Shown here: positions 26,379 through 34,069 of the stretch, piece after piece | How positions within the stretch are numbered: position 1 is the stretch's first letter | Layout: each line of letters begins with the position of its first letter | NCBI GenBank assembly: GCA_951802115.1 | Contig: CATOPL010000004.1 | Coordinates: 1-64,000, forward strand | Direction of reading: 5' to 3' | From: an uncultured Lachnospiraceae bacterium | GTDB taxonomy: Bacteria; Bacillota; Clostridia; Lachnospirales; Lachnospiraceae | DNA length: 64,000 nucleotides | Notes under the pieces: model-generated | Database searches by the model: none | Seen by the model: the letters and a program-made list of their open reading frames with translations, nothing else | Told to the model about the DNA's origin: nothing | Program-made: the position numbers and the translations under genes

Positions 26379-27386
26379 TCAGCCGCGGATACGATCTGGA
26401 AATCCCACTTTCCTCTGTACTTTCCGCAGGGTTTTCGCTGCCGTATATCCGGCCTTTTCTGCATTGGTTTTGATAATATGGTCAATATATGCCTTATCTT
26501 CGGCAAGTTTATTATAACGTTCCTGTAAAGGTTTCAGCACACCGATGACAGCCTCCCCTACGGCCGCCTTAAATTCTCCATAGCCTTTTCCGTCAAATTC
26601 TTTTACCACTTCGTCCGGCGTCTTTCTGGTACATGCACTGTAAATGTCAATCAGATTTCGAATGCCGGGCTGTTCTTCCCGATACAGAATCTGCGCCTCT
26701 GAATCCGTCACTGCCCGTTTACATTTACGCATGATCGTATCCGGATCATCCATCAGATAGATCGACGCATTGGGATTCTCATCTGACTTGGACATCTTTT
26801 TGGACGGTTCCTGCAGGCTCATAATGCGGGCGCCCACTTTGCCAATATATGCCTCCGGTATGGTAAACACATCCCCATAGACACCGTTAAACCGCTGCGC
26901 CACATCCCTGGTCAGCTCCAGATGTTGCATCTGATCAATTCCTACCGGCACCACGTCCGCCTGATACAGCAGAATATCTGCCGCCATCAATACCGGATAA
27001 GTAAACAGTCCTGCATTGATGTTATCTGCATGCTTTGCAGATTTATCTTTGAACTGAGTCATCCGGTTCAGTTCTCCCATATAAGTAAAGCAGTTCAGAA
27101 TCCATGCCAGTTCAGCGTGTCCGGACACATGTGACTGATAATAAAGGCAGTTTTTCTCCGGATCGATTCCGGCTGCAATGTAAATCATCAGAAGGTTGCG
27201 GGCACGTCTGCGAAGCACCGCCGGATCCTGACGAACGGTGATGGAATGCAAATCCACCACACCATAATAACACTCATACTCATCGCACAGGTCCACCCAG
27301 TTTTTCAAAGCTCCCAGATAATTTCCCAGTGTCAGATTCCCGGTTGCCTGCATGCCGCTGTACAGCACTTTTTTCCCATTTATCAT
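26379..27386 (-). CDS. trpS: Tryptophanyl-tRNA synthetase
   Basis: Class I synthetase charging tRNA-Trp. The 335-residue length is standard. HIGH-like motif TGNLTLGNYLGALKNW, DLHSITVRQD, the tryptophan-pocket region MAADILLYQADVVPVGIDQMQHLEL, and KMSKS in PSKKMSKSDENPNASI are all present. The ATG follows TAGGAGATAAAGATA. A T-box leader, common before synthetase genes in Firmicutes, was looked for in the 140 bp upstream and not found; instead there is a repeated 21-bp motif around a GC-rich hairpin. Three further genes follow closely in the same direction. Confidence 0.96.
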   Translation of the reverse strand: MINGKKVLYSGMQATGNLTLGNYLGALKNWVDLCDEYECYYGVVDLHSITVRQDPAVLRRRARNLLMIYIAAGIDPEKNCLYYQSHVSGHAELAWILNCFTYMGELNRMTQFKDKSAKHADNINAGLFTYPVLMAADILLYQADVVPVGIDQMQHLELTRDVAQRFNGVYGDVFTIPEAYIGKVGARIMSLQEPSKKMSKSDENPNASIYLMDDPDTIMRKCKRAVTDSEAQILYREEQPGIRNLIDIYSACTRKTPDEVVKEFDGKGYGEFKAAVGEAVIGVLKPLQERYNKLAEDKAYIDHIIKTNAEKAGYTAAKTLRKVQRKVGFPDRIRG

Positions 27387-27403
27387 TATCTTTATCTCCT
27401 ATC

Positions 27404-27528
27404 TATAGTTCCGCCTTTGCCTTCCCGACATGCTCCGGACAGAGATCTCCCCGGCTGTTTCCCTCCCGGGGACTTCTCTGTGTGTCGCTCAGGCTTCGGC
27501 TGTTTTTTATAGTTCCGCCTTTGCCTTC
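27404..27528. repeat. A-B-A repeat between mgtE and trpS (21-bp direct repeats, 104-bp offset)
   Basis: TATAGTTCCGCCTTTGCCTTC occurs exactly at 27404-27424 and 27508-27528. Between the copies is a strong GC-rich hairpin, CAGAGA and TCCCCGG pairing with CCGGGGA and TCTCTG, 27430-27480 region. The right copy includes the mgtE stop codon, the left one ends just before the trpS ribosome site. A similar arrangement with the same offset lies before secDF. Confidence 0.75.
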
Positions 27529-28873
27529 ATATACTTAATAAATTGCATGCGATTTTAAAGTATATAATCAGGCTGCATGCGTCTACGATTGTAGAAATCA
27601 GCGGCGCCGCCATAATCGCAGGGTCCAGATTCAAAAGCTTCGCGGCAATGGGAAGCGTGCAGCCGATTCCTTTCGCCATGATAATCGTAATATAAAGGCT
27701 TAACACTACCGTCAGACATACCATGGGCTGTCCCGGATACATAATCATCAGACGGATATAATTCAAAGCTCCCAAAATCACACCTACCAGAAGCGCAACC
27801 CGAATCTCTTTCCATATGACTCTCACCGTATCTGACGGCTCCACTTCACCGATAGCCATACAGCGGATAATCATAGTGCTGGACTGACTGCCGGCGTTTC
27901 CTCCGGTTCCGGTCAGCATAGGCACAAAACTGACCAGCAGAGGAAGAGCCGCAAACGCTTCTTCATAGTGTGTCAGAATACTGCCCGTAATCATGGAGCT
28001 GAGCATGAGCACAGTCAGCCAGACAATCCTGTTTTTCGCCAGTTCCAGAATACTCGTTTTCAGATAAGGCTTGTCACTGGGAAGCATGGCTGCCATTTTC
28101 TCAAAGTCCTCGGTGGCCTCTTCTTCCATAACATCCACAATATCGTCAACCGTGACGATCCCCACCAGACGTTCCTCATGATCTACCACCGGAAGACAGA
28201 GCAGATCGTATTTATTGAACAGATCAATAACTTCCTCCTGGTCTTCTGTCGTCACAGTCTTTATGATATTCGTATCCATAATATCCTGAATCTTTGTTTC
28301 ATATGGATTCATCAGAAGATCCTTGATTGTCACGACGCCTTCCAGATGACGTCCTCCATCCATGACAAAACAGGTATAAATAGTCTCCTTGTCCACACCA
28401 TGCGCACGGATATAAGAAAACGCCTGCTCCACATTCATATATTTTTTCAATCCAATATACTCTGCCGTCATGATACTGCCGGCGCTGTTGTCCGGATACT
28501 GCAGAAACTGATTGATAATCTTCCTTGTCTCCGGCGTTGTATTGCGCATGACCCTTTTGACAACCGTTGCCGGCAGTTCCTCCAGCATATCCACCGCATC
28601 GTCTACAAACAGATCCTCTACTATTTTGTGGATCTCGGCATCTGTAATGCTGTTAATGATATGCTCCTGAATATCCGGTTCCAGACAGGCAAATGTATCT
28701 GCTGCCAGTTCTTTTGGAAGCATCCGGAAAATCAAAACTTTACGGTTGTCGTCCAGTTCTTCCATAAATTCAGCAATATCCGCCTCATTCATCTCGGCCA
28801 GATGAGAACGAAGGGATCGGAAACGGTGTTCCTCTACCAACTGCAGTAACTCTTCCAGATTATATTGTTCCAC
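27527..28873 (-). CDS. mgtE: MgtE-type magnesium transporter
   Basis: Magnesium channel of the inner membrane. The 448-residue protein has the N-terminal MgtE helical domain (residues about 15-120), two CBS domains (about 130-250, AEYIGLKKYMNVEQAFSYIR and LPVVDHEERLVGIVTVDDIVDVMEEE) and five C-terminal helices. The pore region shows TGTGGNAGSQSSTMIIR and GIGCTLPIAAKLLNLDPA. GTG at 28873 is the start, preceded by AAGGGAGGGGAGT. A near-consensus promoter lies 150 bp upstream, with a 9-bp perfect hairpin in the leader. That leader does not match the M-box magnesium riboswitch, so gating by the CBS/N domains may be the main control. Confidence 0.94.
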   Translation of the reverse strand: MEQYNLEELLQLVEEHRFRSLRSHLAEMNEADIAEFMEELDDNRKVLIFRMLPKELAADTFACLEPDIQEHIINSITDAEIHKIVEDLFVDDAVDMLEELPATVVKRVMRNTTPETRKIINQFLQYPDNSAGSIMTAEYIGLKKYMNVEQAFSYIRAHGVDKETIYTCFVMDGGRHLEGVVTIKDLLMNPYETKIQDIMDTNIIKTVTTEDQEEVIDLFNKYDLLCLPVVDHEERLVGIVTVDDIVDVMEEEATEDFEKMAAMLPSDKPYLKTSILELAKNRIVWLTVLMLSSMITGSILTHYEEAFAALPLLVSFVPMLTGTGGNAGSQSSTMIIRCMAIGEVEPSDTVRVIWKEIRVALLVGVILGALNYIRLMIMYPGQPMVCLTVVLSLYITIIMAKGIGCTLPIAAKLLNLDPAIMAAPLISTIVDACSLIIYFKIACNLLSI

Positions 28874-28976
28874 TGCACTCCCCTCCCTTTCCCCTGAGAC
28901 ATGCTTGAAAATTCACTTCCACAGATCGCAACACCCATCTGACCAAATGCCGTTTACAAACATGCTCTAAAATATA

Positions 28977-29004
28977 AGAGTCCGGTTCATCTGTTCCGGA
29001 CTCT
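28977..29004 (-). promoter_or_regulatory. Hairpin in the mgtE leader, possible attenuator
   Basis: AGAGTCCGG and CCGGACTCT form a perfect 9-bp stem around 10 bases, followed in mgtE sense by TATATTTT. It begins about 10 bp after the predicted transcript start. It could terminate early in a regulated way, but an alternative antiterminator fold was not identified. Confidence 0.45.
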
Positions 29005-29020
29005 CCGCTTCTTTCTCTTA

Positions 29021-29049
29021 ATTTTAGCTTTCTTCCTTGTCTTTGTCAA
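29021..29049 (-). promoter_or_regulatory. mgtE promoter
   Basis: Minus-strand TTGACA (29049-29044), 17-bp spacer, TAAAAT (29026-29021): one mismatch to the sigma-A consensus. It overlaps the upstream region of the divergent luxS gene. Confidence 0.75.
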
Positions 29050-29102
29050 CAAACTTTGATATTATGGTAACAGATTGTACAATTCTCAGGAGGTAATCAT
29101 TC

Positions 29103-29585
29103 ATGGAAAAAATTGCAAGTTTCACTATAGACCACGTCAAACTGGTCCCCGGCGTCTATGTATCCCGTAAAGATCCGGTTGGCGGCGCCGTCGTCACTAC
29201 TTTCGACATCCGCATCACCAGCCCCAACGACGAACCGGTCATGAATACTGCAGAACTGCACGCAATGGAACATCTGGCCGCAACTTTTCTGCGCAGTCAT
29301 CCGGTATTCGGACCAAAAATTGTTTATTTTGGACCTATGGGCTGCCGGACCGGCTGCTATCTGCTGCTGAACGGAGATTATGAACCCAAAGACATTGTCG
29401 GCGTATTGATTGAAACGTTTGAATTTATGCGCGATTTTGAAGGCGAAATCCCGGGAGCCAGACCGGAAGACTGCGGCAACTATCTGGATTCGAGCCTGCC
29501 AATGTGTAAGTGGTGGTCCAACCGCTATCTGAATGAAGTGCTCTATCATATTACGGAAGAACAGATGGTGTATCCAAAGCAGTAA
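29103..29585 (+). CDS. luxS: S-ribosylhomocysteine lyase LuxS
   Basis: Cleaves S-ribosylhomocysteine to homocysteine and the AI-2 precursor DPD in the activated methyl cycle. The 160-residue length is typical. Metal ligands H53 and H57 are in LHAMEHLAA with E56, and C124 in PEDCGNY completes the site; C81 in GPMGCRTGCY is the catalytic cysteine. The ATG follows AGGAGGTAATCATTC. The gene is alone on the plus strand, divergent from mgtE and convergent with phoR. A hairpin in the 3' region (29634-29666) belongs to a small repeat family rather than being a classical terminator. No mtn/pfs gene is nearby. Confidence 0.97.
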   Translation: MEKIASFTIDHVKLVPGVYVSRKDPVGGAVVTTFDIRITSPNDEPVMNTAELHAMEHLAATFLRSHPVFGPKIVYFGPMGCRTGCYLLLNGDYEPKDIVGVLIETFEFMRDFEGEIPGARPEDCGNYLDSSLPMCKWWSNRYLNEVLYHITEEQMVYPKQ

Positions 29586-29633
29586 AATCATCCTGCTATG
29601 AACTCTTATGATTCCGTACTTTTGTAAATTCAG

Positions 29634-29666
29634 CAGCCAGTCCGGACGCCCGTCATGGACTGGCTG
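29634..29666. repeat. Hairpin repeat after luxS (GGACGCC-GTCATG family)
   Basis: CAGCCAGTCC and GGACTGGCTG form a perfect 10-bp stem around a loop containing GGACGCCCGTCAT. No U-run follows. Very similar sequence (GCCA.TC.GGACGCC.GTCATG.AC) occurs three times in the element at 37.3-37.6 kb, so this is a dispersed repeat, possibly also ending luxS transcripts. Confidence 0.55.
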
Positions 29667-29738
29667 TATGTTGTCAAATTCCGATACAGAAATTTCCCGC
29701 AGCCCAGAGCGTGTTTGAAAAATTAAATAACTGTCGTC

Positions 29739-29766
29739 GTCAGGATTTCCTTTATGGAAATCTGAC
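29739..29766 (-). terminator. Possible phoR terminator hairpin overlapping the stop codon
   Basis: GTCAGATTTCC pairs with GGAAATCCTGAC (one bulged C) around ATAAA; the loop contains the phoR stop TAA. A T-rich stretch follows only about 15 bases later, so termination is uncertain. Confidence 0.4.
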
Positions 29767-31404
29767 AGTAATGACGGTTCCGCTGTCAGGAATACTGTGA
29801 ATATCAATTTGAGCCCCGTGCAGCTTGGATGCATGTTTGACAATCGAAAGTCCAAGTCCTGTTCCGCCGATTTCTTTGGAATGACTTTTATCCACGCGGT
29901 AAAACCGTTCAAAAATGCGTTCCTGATGTTCGGCAGAAACGCCAATCCCGCTGTCCGCAACGCTCAGCACAGAAAAACCGTCTTTTTTTCTGATATCTAC
30001 TCTGACCGTACCGCCTCTGCGGTTATATTTGACCGCGTTGTCACACAGATTATAAACAATCCCCTGCAGAAGCTGCCGAATACCATAAATACACGTCGTT
30101 TCTCCATGAAGCTCCAGCGTCACCTCCGCTTTTTCTGCTTCGGGCAGGAGCAGTTTTACGGTTTCGTCTGCCAGCAAATACAAATCCACTTTTTCCCAGT
30201 TCATGTCCGAAGCGCCTTCATCCAGATGCGAAAGCTTGATAATATCTTCTACAAGCCGGATCATACGCCTGGATTCTGCATAAATCCGCTCCGAAAAAAC
30301 AGCAATATCCTCCGGTTTTACCAGTCCGCCCGCCATCAGCTCCGCGCTGCCCGATATCGTATGAAGCGGCGTTTTCAGCTCATGGGAAACATTTGCGGTA
30401 AATTCCCTCCGCATCTGTTCGGCTTTTTCCTTTTCCGTCACATCCAGAAGCAGAAGAACAATTCCTGAAACCTTCCCCCCGGCAGAAACAGGACTCGCAT
30501 CCACCTGATATCTGCCATAGGAAAAATCCATGACTGTCTCCGCAGGCTCTCCGTTTTTCGCTCTGTACAGAACACCTGCAAGATCCTGGTTGCGGTTCAG
30601 CGATAAAATATTTTCTCCGGTACAGGAACGGTCTGTGTCAAAAAGCTTTGCCGCCGCATGATTGATACTCAGGATCGTTCCGCTGCAGTTCATAAGTATG
30701 AGACCTTCCGCCATAGAAGATGTCAGTACTTCAAACTCATTTTTCATCTGCTTCAGCTCTCCCTTTTGTCGCTTGATTTCTCTCTGCTGTATATCAATGC
30801 GCCGAAGCAGGGGTACAAACTCATCATATCCATCGTTTTCCAGTGGCTTATCCAGGTTCAGTTCATTAAGCGGCCTCACAATATTTTTTGACAGACGCAG
30901 AGCCAGAATGATGGATACCGCAACCATTGCCAAAAATATGATGCCGATGGGCTGCAGCATACCGAGGATCAGCATAAACAGAGAGTTTTGTATGGCCGAA
31001 AGCCGCAACACTGTACCGTCCGGCAGCCGCTTCGCACTGTAAAAATATCGTTCTGTCAAAGTGGAAGAATAACGGGCGCCTGTTCCGTAACCTTCTGCAA
31101 GAGCATCCTGCACCTCTTCCCGCTGAAAATGATTTTCCATCTCCCCGATATCCGATGCACTGTCATACAGAACAATGCCGTCCCTCCCAATCCATGTTAT
31201 GCGACAATGATCAGCGCTCAGCCCTTCAAGATATTTGATTCCTTCGTTCTGTACGCCCTGTGCCGCCAGTTCTGTCTGTATAAGCAGCTGATCCCGCTGT
31301 ACGCCGGAAAAATATTCATATAAAACAGTTATAAAAAGAATAAGCGAAGAGAAAAACACTCCGATTGCCACAATAAAAACAGTATAAAAAATACGCTTTG
31401 TCAT
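29752..31404 (-). CDS. phoR: PhoR-type sensor histidine kinase
   Basis: Membrane kinase of 550 residues with the PhoR layout. The first membrane helix (about 7-30) leads to an extracytoplasmic domain to about residue 150. A second helix (about 150-175), a HAMP-like linker and a PAS domain (SSMAEGLILMNCSGTILSINHAAAKLF) come next. HisKA has the phospho-His in FTANVSHELKTPLHTISGSAEL, and the ATPase domain has LCDNAVKYNRRGG, DSGIGVSAEHQERIFERFYRVDKSHS and GTGLGLSIVKH. It overlaps phoB by four bases (ATGA). With a phosphate transporter first in the cluster, phosphate limitation is the likely signal, though the ligand is not proven by sequence. Confidence 0.9.
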   Translation of the reverse strand: MTKRIFYTVFIVAIGVFFSSLILFITVLYEYFSGVQRDQLLIQTELAAQGVQNEGIKYLEGLSADHCRITWIGRDGIVLYDSASDIGEMENHFQREEVQDALAEGYGTGARYSSTLTERYFYSAKRLPDGTVLRLSAIQNSLFMLILGMLQPIGIIFLAMVAVSIILALRLSKNIVRPLNELNLDKPLENDGYDEFVPLLRRIDIQQREIKRQKGELKQMKNEFEVLTSSMAEGLILMNCSGTILSINHAAAKLFDTDRSCTGENILSLNRNQDLAGVLYRAKNGEPAETVMDFSYGRYQVDASPVSAGGKVSGIVLLLLDVTEKEKAEQMRREFTANVSHELKTPLHTISGSAELMAGGLVKPEDIAVFSERIYAESRRMIRLVEDIIKLSHLDEGASDMNWEKVDLYLLADETVKLLLPEAEKAEVTLELHGETTCIYGIRQLLQGIVYNLCDNAVKYNRRGGTVRVDIRKKDGFSVLSVADSGIGVSAEHQERIFERFYRVDKSHSKEIGGTGLGLSIVKHASKLHGAQIDIHSIPDSGTVITVRFP

Positions 31405-32084
31405 GTTCTTTTTTCCATCCGATAACCAACGCCCCGAACTGTTTCAATATAGTCTCCAAAATCACCAAGCTTGGTCCGAAGCGTACCGATATGGACATCA
31501 ATGGTTCTTGTTTCACCAATGTAATCGGAATTCCAGACTTTTCCCAAAAGCTGGTCCCTTGTAAAAACTCTGCCCGGATTATCCATAAATAAACGCAGTA
31601 ACTCGTATTCTTTCAGAGTAAGTGCAATACGTCTGCCGCCGGCAGAAACCGTATGCTCGGCCGTATTTAACTGAATCTGTCCAATACAAAGACTGGTTTC
31701 ACTGTCAGTTTTAGCGGTTCTGCGCAGGACCGCTTTTACACGGGATACCATCTCCATCATTCCAAAAGGCTTCGCCAGATAGTCATCTGCCCCCAGATCG
31801 AGACCAACTACTTTATCATATTCTGTTCCTTTGGCGCTTGCCATGATGACAGGAATCTCTGCAGTCGACGGGTTGCTACGAAGTTTTTTCAAAATTGTTA
31901 TGCCATCATCGCCCGGCAGCATAATATCCAGCATAATCAGTCTGGGCATTTTGTTTTTCAGCGCATCAAAAAACTCAGAACCGTCCGCAAACCCTCTTGC
32001 ATTAAACCCGGCAGAATTCAGTGCATAAATCATCAGATCCCGGATTCCGCTGTCATCTTCCACACAGAATATCATCTCTATCAC
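31401..32084 (-). CDS. phoB: PhoB/PhoP-type response regulator
   Basis: A 227-residue OmpR-family regulator. The receiver domain has FCVEDDSGI, phospho-Asp in LIMLDIMLPGDDG (about residue 54), MASAKG and YLAKPFGMME. The winged-helix domain has LTLKEYELLRLFMDNPGRVFTR, LLGKVWNSDYIGETRTIDVHIGTLRTKL and a GVGYRME ending. The GTG at 32084 follows GGAAGGAAC; an ATG three codons later is an alternative. It lies 69 bp after the Na/Pi transporter gene and overlaps phoR. The probable target is the array of 11-bp direct repeats upstream of the transporter, so the cluster would be self-regulating. Confidence 0.9.
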   Translation of the reverse strand: MIEMIFCVEDDSGIRDLMIYALNSAGFNARGFADGSEFFDALKNKMPRLIMLDIMLPGDDGITILKKLRSNPSTAEIPVIMASAKGTEYDKVVGLDLGADDYLAKPFGMMEMVSRVKAVLRRTAKTDSETSLCIGQIQLNTAEHTVSAGGRRIALTLKEYELLRLFMDNPGRVFTRDQLLGKVWNSDYIGETRTIDVHIGTLRTKLGDFGDYIETVRGVGYRMEKRT

Positions 32085-32153
32085 GTTCCTTCCAGATTCA
32101 TTTCCTCATACTTCATCAATTTTCAGCCGGCACAGCTGTGATTCCTTTACCAG

Positions 32154-33914
32154 TCAGACGCCGTTTGGCACAGGCAGCCTGTATTTTTTCCTGTACTTCG
32201 TATATTGCTCCTGAAATTCTGCGCGATCCGTGCGGAAACTGCGCAGAGATTCATGAAGATTCATATGCTGTCCGGCCATATCGATCATGCATCCTGCAAT
32301 GTTGGAACAATGATCTGATGTGCGCTCCAGGCTGGTAAGAATATCTGACCAGACAAAACCGCATTTAATTGAACAGTGTCCGCTCTGAAGGCGTAGAATA
32401 TGGCTTGTTCTCATTTCTTCTTTCAGCATATCGATCACCTGTTCAAGCGATTCCACACTTTCGGCAGCCTGTAAATCATTTTCCAGATAGGCACAGAGCG
32501 TTATATCCAGAATTTCTCGTATCGCTGACGAAATCACAGCGTATTCCAGCCCGGCCTCATTTGTCAGGCCCAGTCTTTTGTTTCCAAGCTCTTCCGCTGA
32601 TTCCAGAAGATTGACTCCATGATCGGCAATCCGTTCAAAATCGCCGATTATTTTCAGAAGCTTTGCCGCTTCTGCCCTGTCGGCCTCACTGATCTGTTTT
32701 GTACTGAGCTGAACCAGATATGTACTTAAAATGTCCTCATAGTGATCTGTTAATTCTTCCTTGTCACGGATAGACTCTGCAGAAACTTCAGAATTATTTT
32801 CCAAAAACGCAAGGCTTCCTTTCAGCACATCTACAGCCGTCTTTGCCATCTCTGCCGCGACCTCATGACAGCGTTCCAGTGCAATAGACGGTGCGGCAAA
32901 AAATCTTTCGTCAAGTTCTGCTCTGATCTCCGTTTTCTGACTGTCACGAATAAGAATATGAACCAGCTTTTCAAGCGTTCCTGTCATTGGAAGAATCAGT
33001 ATGGTACACAAGATATTAAACACCGAATGCGCCGCCGCAATACCCGGCAGCGAGGCAGCGTCATCCAGAAGCTGCGGTGAAAACAACACTTTAAAAATAC
33101 AGAATACAGACAGCCACACAACAGATCCGATGACATTAAACAGCAAATGTACCATTGCCGCCCGTTTTGCATTCTTATTTGCCCCCACAGAAGATATCAT
33201 CGCCGTAACACATGTGCCGATATTCTGTCCCATAATAATCGGAATGGCTGCGCCGTAAGAAACCTGTCCCGTTACCGCCAGCACCTGCAGAATTCCCACA
33301 GAAGCAGAGCTGGATTGAATAACAGCCGTAAGAACTGCTCCGGCCAAAACTCCTAACACCGGATTTTTAAATAAAATAAAAAGATTCTGAAACGCCGGCA
33401 CACTGCCCAGTCCTGAGACCGCATCTGACATGGTCTCTATTCCAAACATCAGCGTCGCAAAGCCAAGCAGTATCATACCGGTATCTTTTTTCTTTGGGTT
33501 TTTACAGAATATATAAAAGATAATCCCTACAAATGCCAGGATCGGCGTAAAAGAAGACGGTTTCAAAAGCCTGACAAATACATTGCTGCTCTCGATTCCG
33601 GACAGGCTTAAAATCCATGCCGTAACCGTCGTCCCGATATTCGCGCCCATGATCACATGAATCGCCTGTTTTAACGTCATCAGTCCGGAATTGACAAATC
33701 CGACCACCATTACGGTAGTGGCAGACGAACTCTGAATCACCGCCGTTACGCCCAGCCCTGTTACCAGTCCTGCCGCTTTGCCTGTAGTAAGCTTTTCAAT
33801 CACGGTTCTAAGCCGCCCGCCCGCTCTGCGCTCCAGCGACTGCCCCATAATATTCATGCCAAACAAAAACAGGCTTAATCCTCCAACCATCGTCAACAGC
33901 TGAAATACATCCAT
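32154..33914 (-). CDS. Na/Pi cotransporter with fused PhoU-like domain
   Basis: Sodium-dependent phosphate importer of 586 residues. The membrane part has the inverted Na_Pi repeats, seen in GLGVTAVIQSSSATTVMVVGFVNSG and AGAVLTAVIQSSSASVGILQVL, each carrying the QSSS motif, plus MGANIGTTVTAW and MGQNIGTCVTAM. From about residue 340 to the end lies a helical PhoU-like domain (two three-helix bundles with IGDFERIADHGVNLLE and LERTSDHCSNIAGCMID). It opens the phoB-phoR cluster and is preceded by a strong array of direct repeats. It may be the phosphate sensor partner of PhoR, a role played by PstSCAB-PhoU elsewhere (inference). Confidence 0.92.
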   Translation of the reverse strand: MDVFQLLTMVGGLSLFLFGMNIMGQSLERRAGGRLRTVIEKLTTGKAAGLVTGLGVTAVIQSSSATTVMVVGFVNSGLMTLKQAIHVIMGANIGTTVTAWILSLSGIESSNVFVRLLKPSSFTPILAFVGIIFYIFCKNPKKKDTGMILLGFATLMFGIETMSDAVSGLGSVPAFQNLFILFKNPVLGVLAGAVLTAVIQSSSASVGILQVLAVTGQVSYGAAIPIIMGQNIGTCVTAMISSVGANKNAKRAAMVHLLFNVIGSVVWLSVFCIFKVLFSPQLLDDAASLPGIAAAHSVFNILCTILILPMTGTLEKLVHILIRDSQKTEIRAELDERFFAAPSIALERCHEVAAEMAKTAVDVLKGSLAFLENNSEVSAESIRDKEELTDHYEDILSTYLVQLSTKQISEADRAEAAKLLKIIGDFERIADHGVNLLESAEELGNKRLGLTNEAGLEYAVISSAIREILDITLCAYLENDLQAAESVESLEQVIDMLKEEMRTSHILRLQSGHCSIKCGFVWSDILTSLERTSDHCSNIAGCMIDMAGQHMNLHESLRSFRTDRAEFQEQYTKYRKKYRLPVPNGV

Positions 33915-33962
33915 AAATTTTTTTCTCCTTTGATCCCGTTTTTGATCTTTCTATGATTAAAA

Positions 33963-34019
33963 ATATCAAATCCACATCAAATCCGTTATCAAAGCTTTGT
34001 AAAATCCATGTAAAATAAC
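33963..34019 (-). promoter_or_regulatory. Candidate Pho boxes: 11-bp phased direct repeats
   Basis: On the plus strand ATATCAAATCC and ACATCAAATCC are adjacent (33963-33984), followed by GTTATCAAAGC. Then come TGTAAAATCCA and TGTAAAATAAC (33998-34019), also 11 bp apart. Two families of 11-bp repeats on one DNA face fit tandem binding by a PhoB/OmpR-type dimer. They lie 50-105 bp before the transporter start. Confidence 0.6.
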
Positions 34020-34069
34020 GGTGCGCCTCACAGCTGTAAAAAACCGGACAAATACGTCTGCCGCCGTAC

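Noticed and set aside
27387..27526. T-box leader before trpS
   Set aside because: No specifier loop or T-box AGGGTGG-type motif; the region is a direct repeat around a hairpin.
28874..29049. M-box magnesium riboswitch before mgtE
   Set aside because: The leader is short and lacks the conserved M-box core; only a single hairpin is seen.
29062..29083. luxS promoter TTGATA-16-TACAAT
   Set aside because: The predicted start would fall within the ribosome binding site, so it was not listed as a feature.
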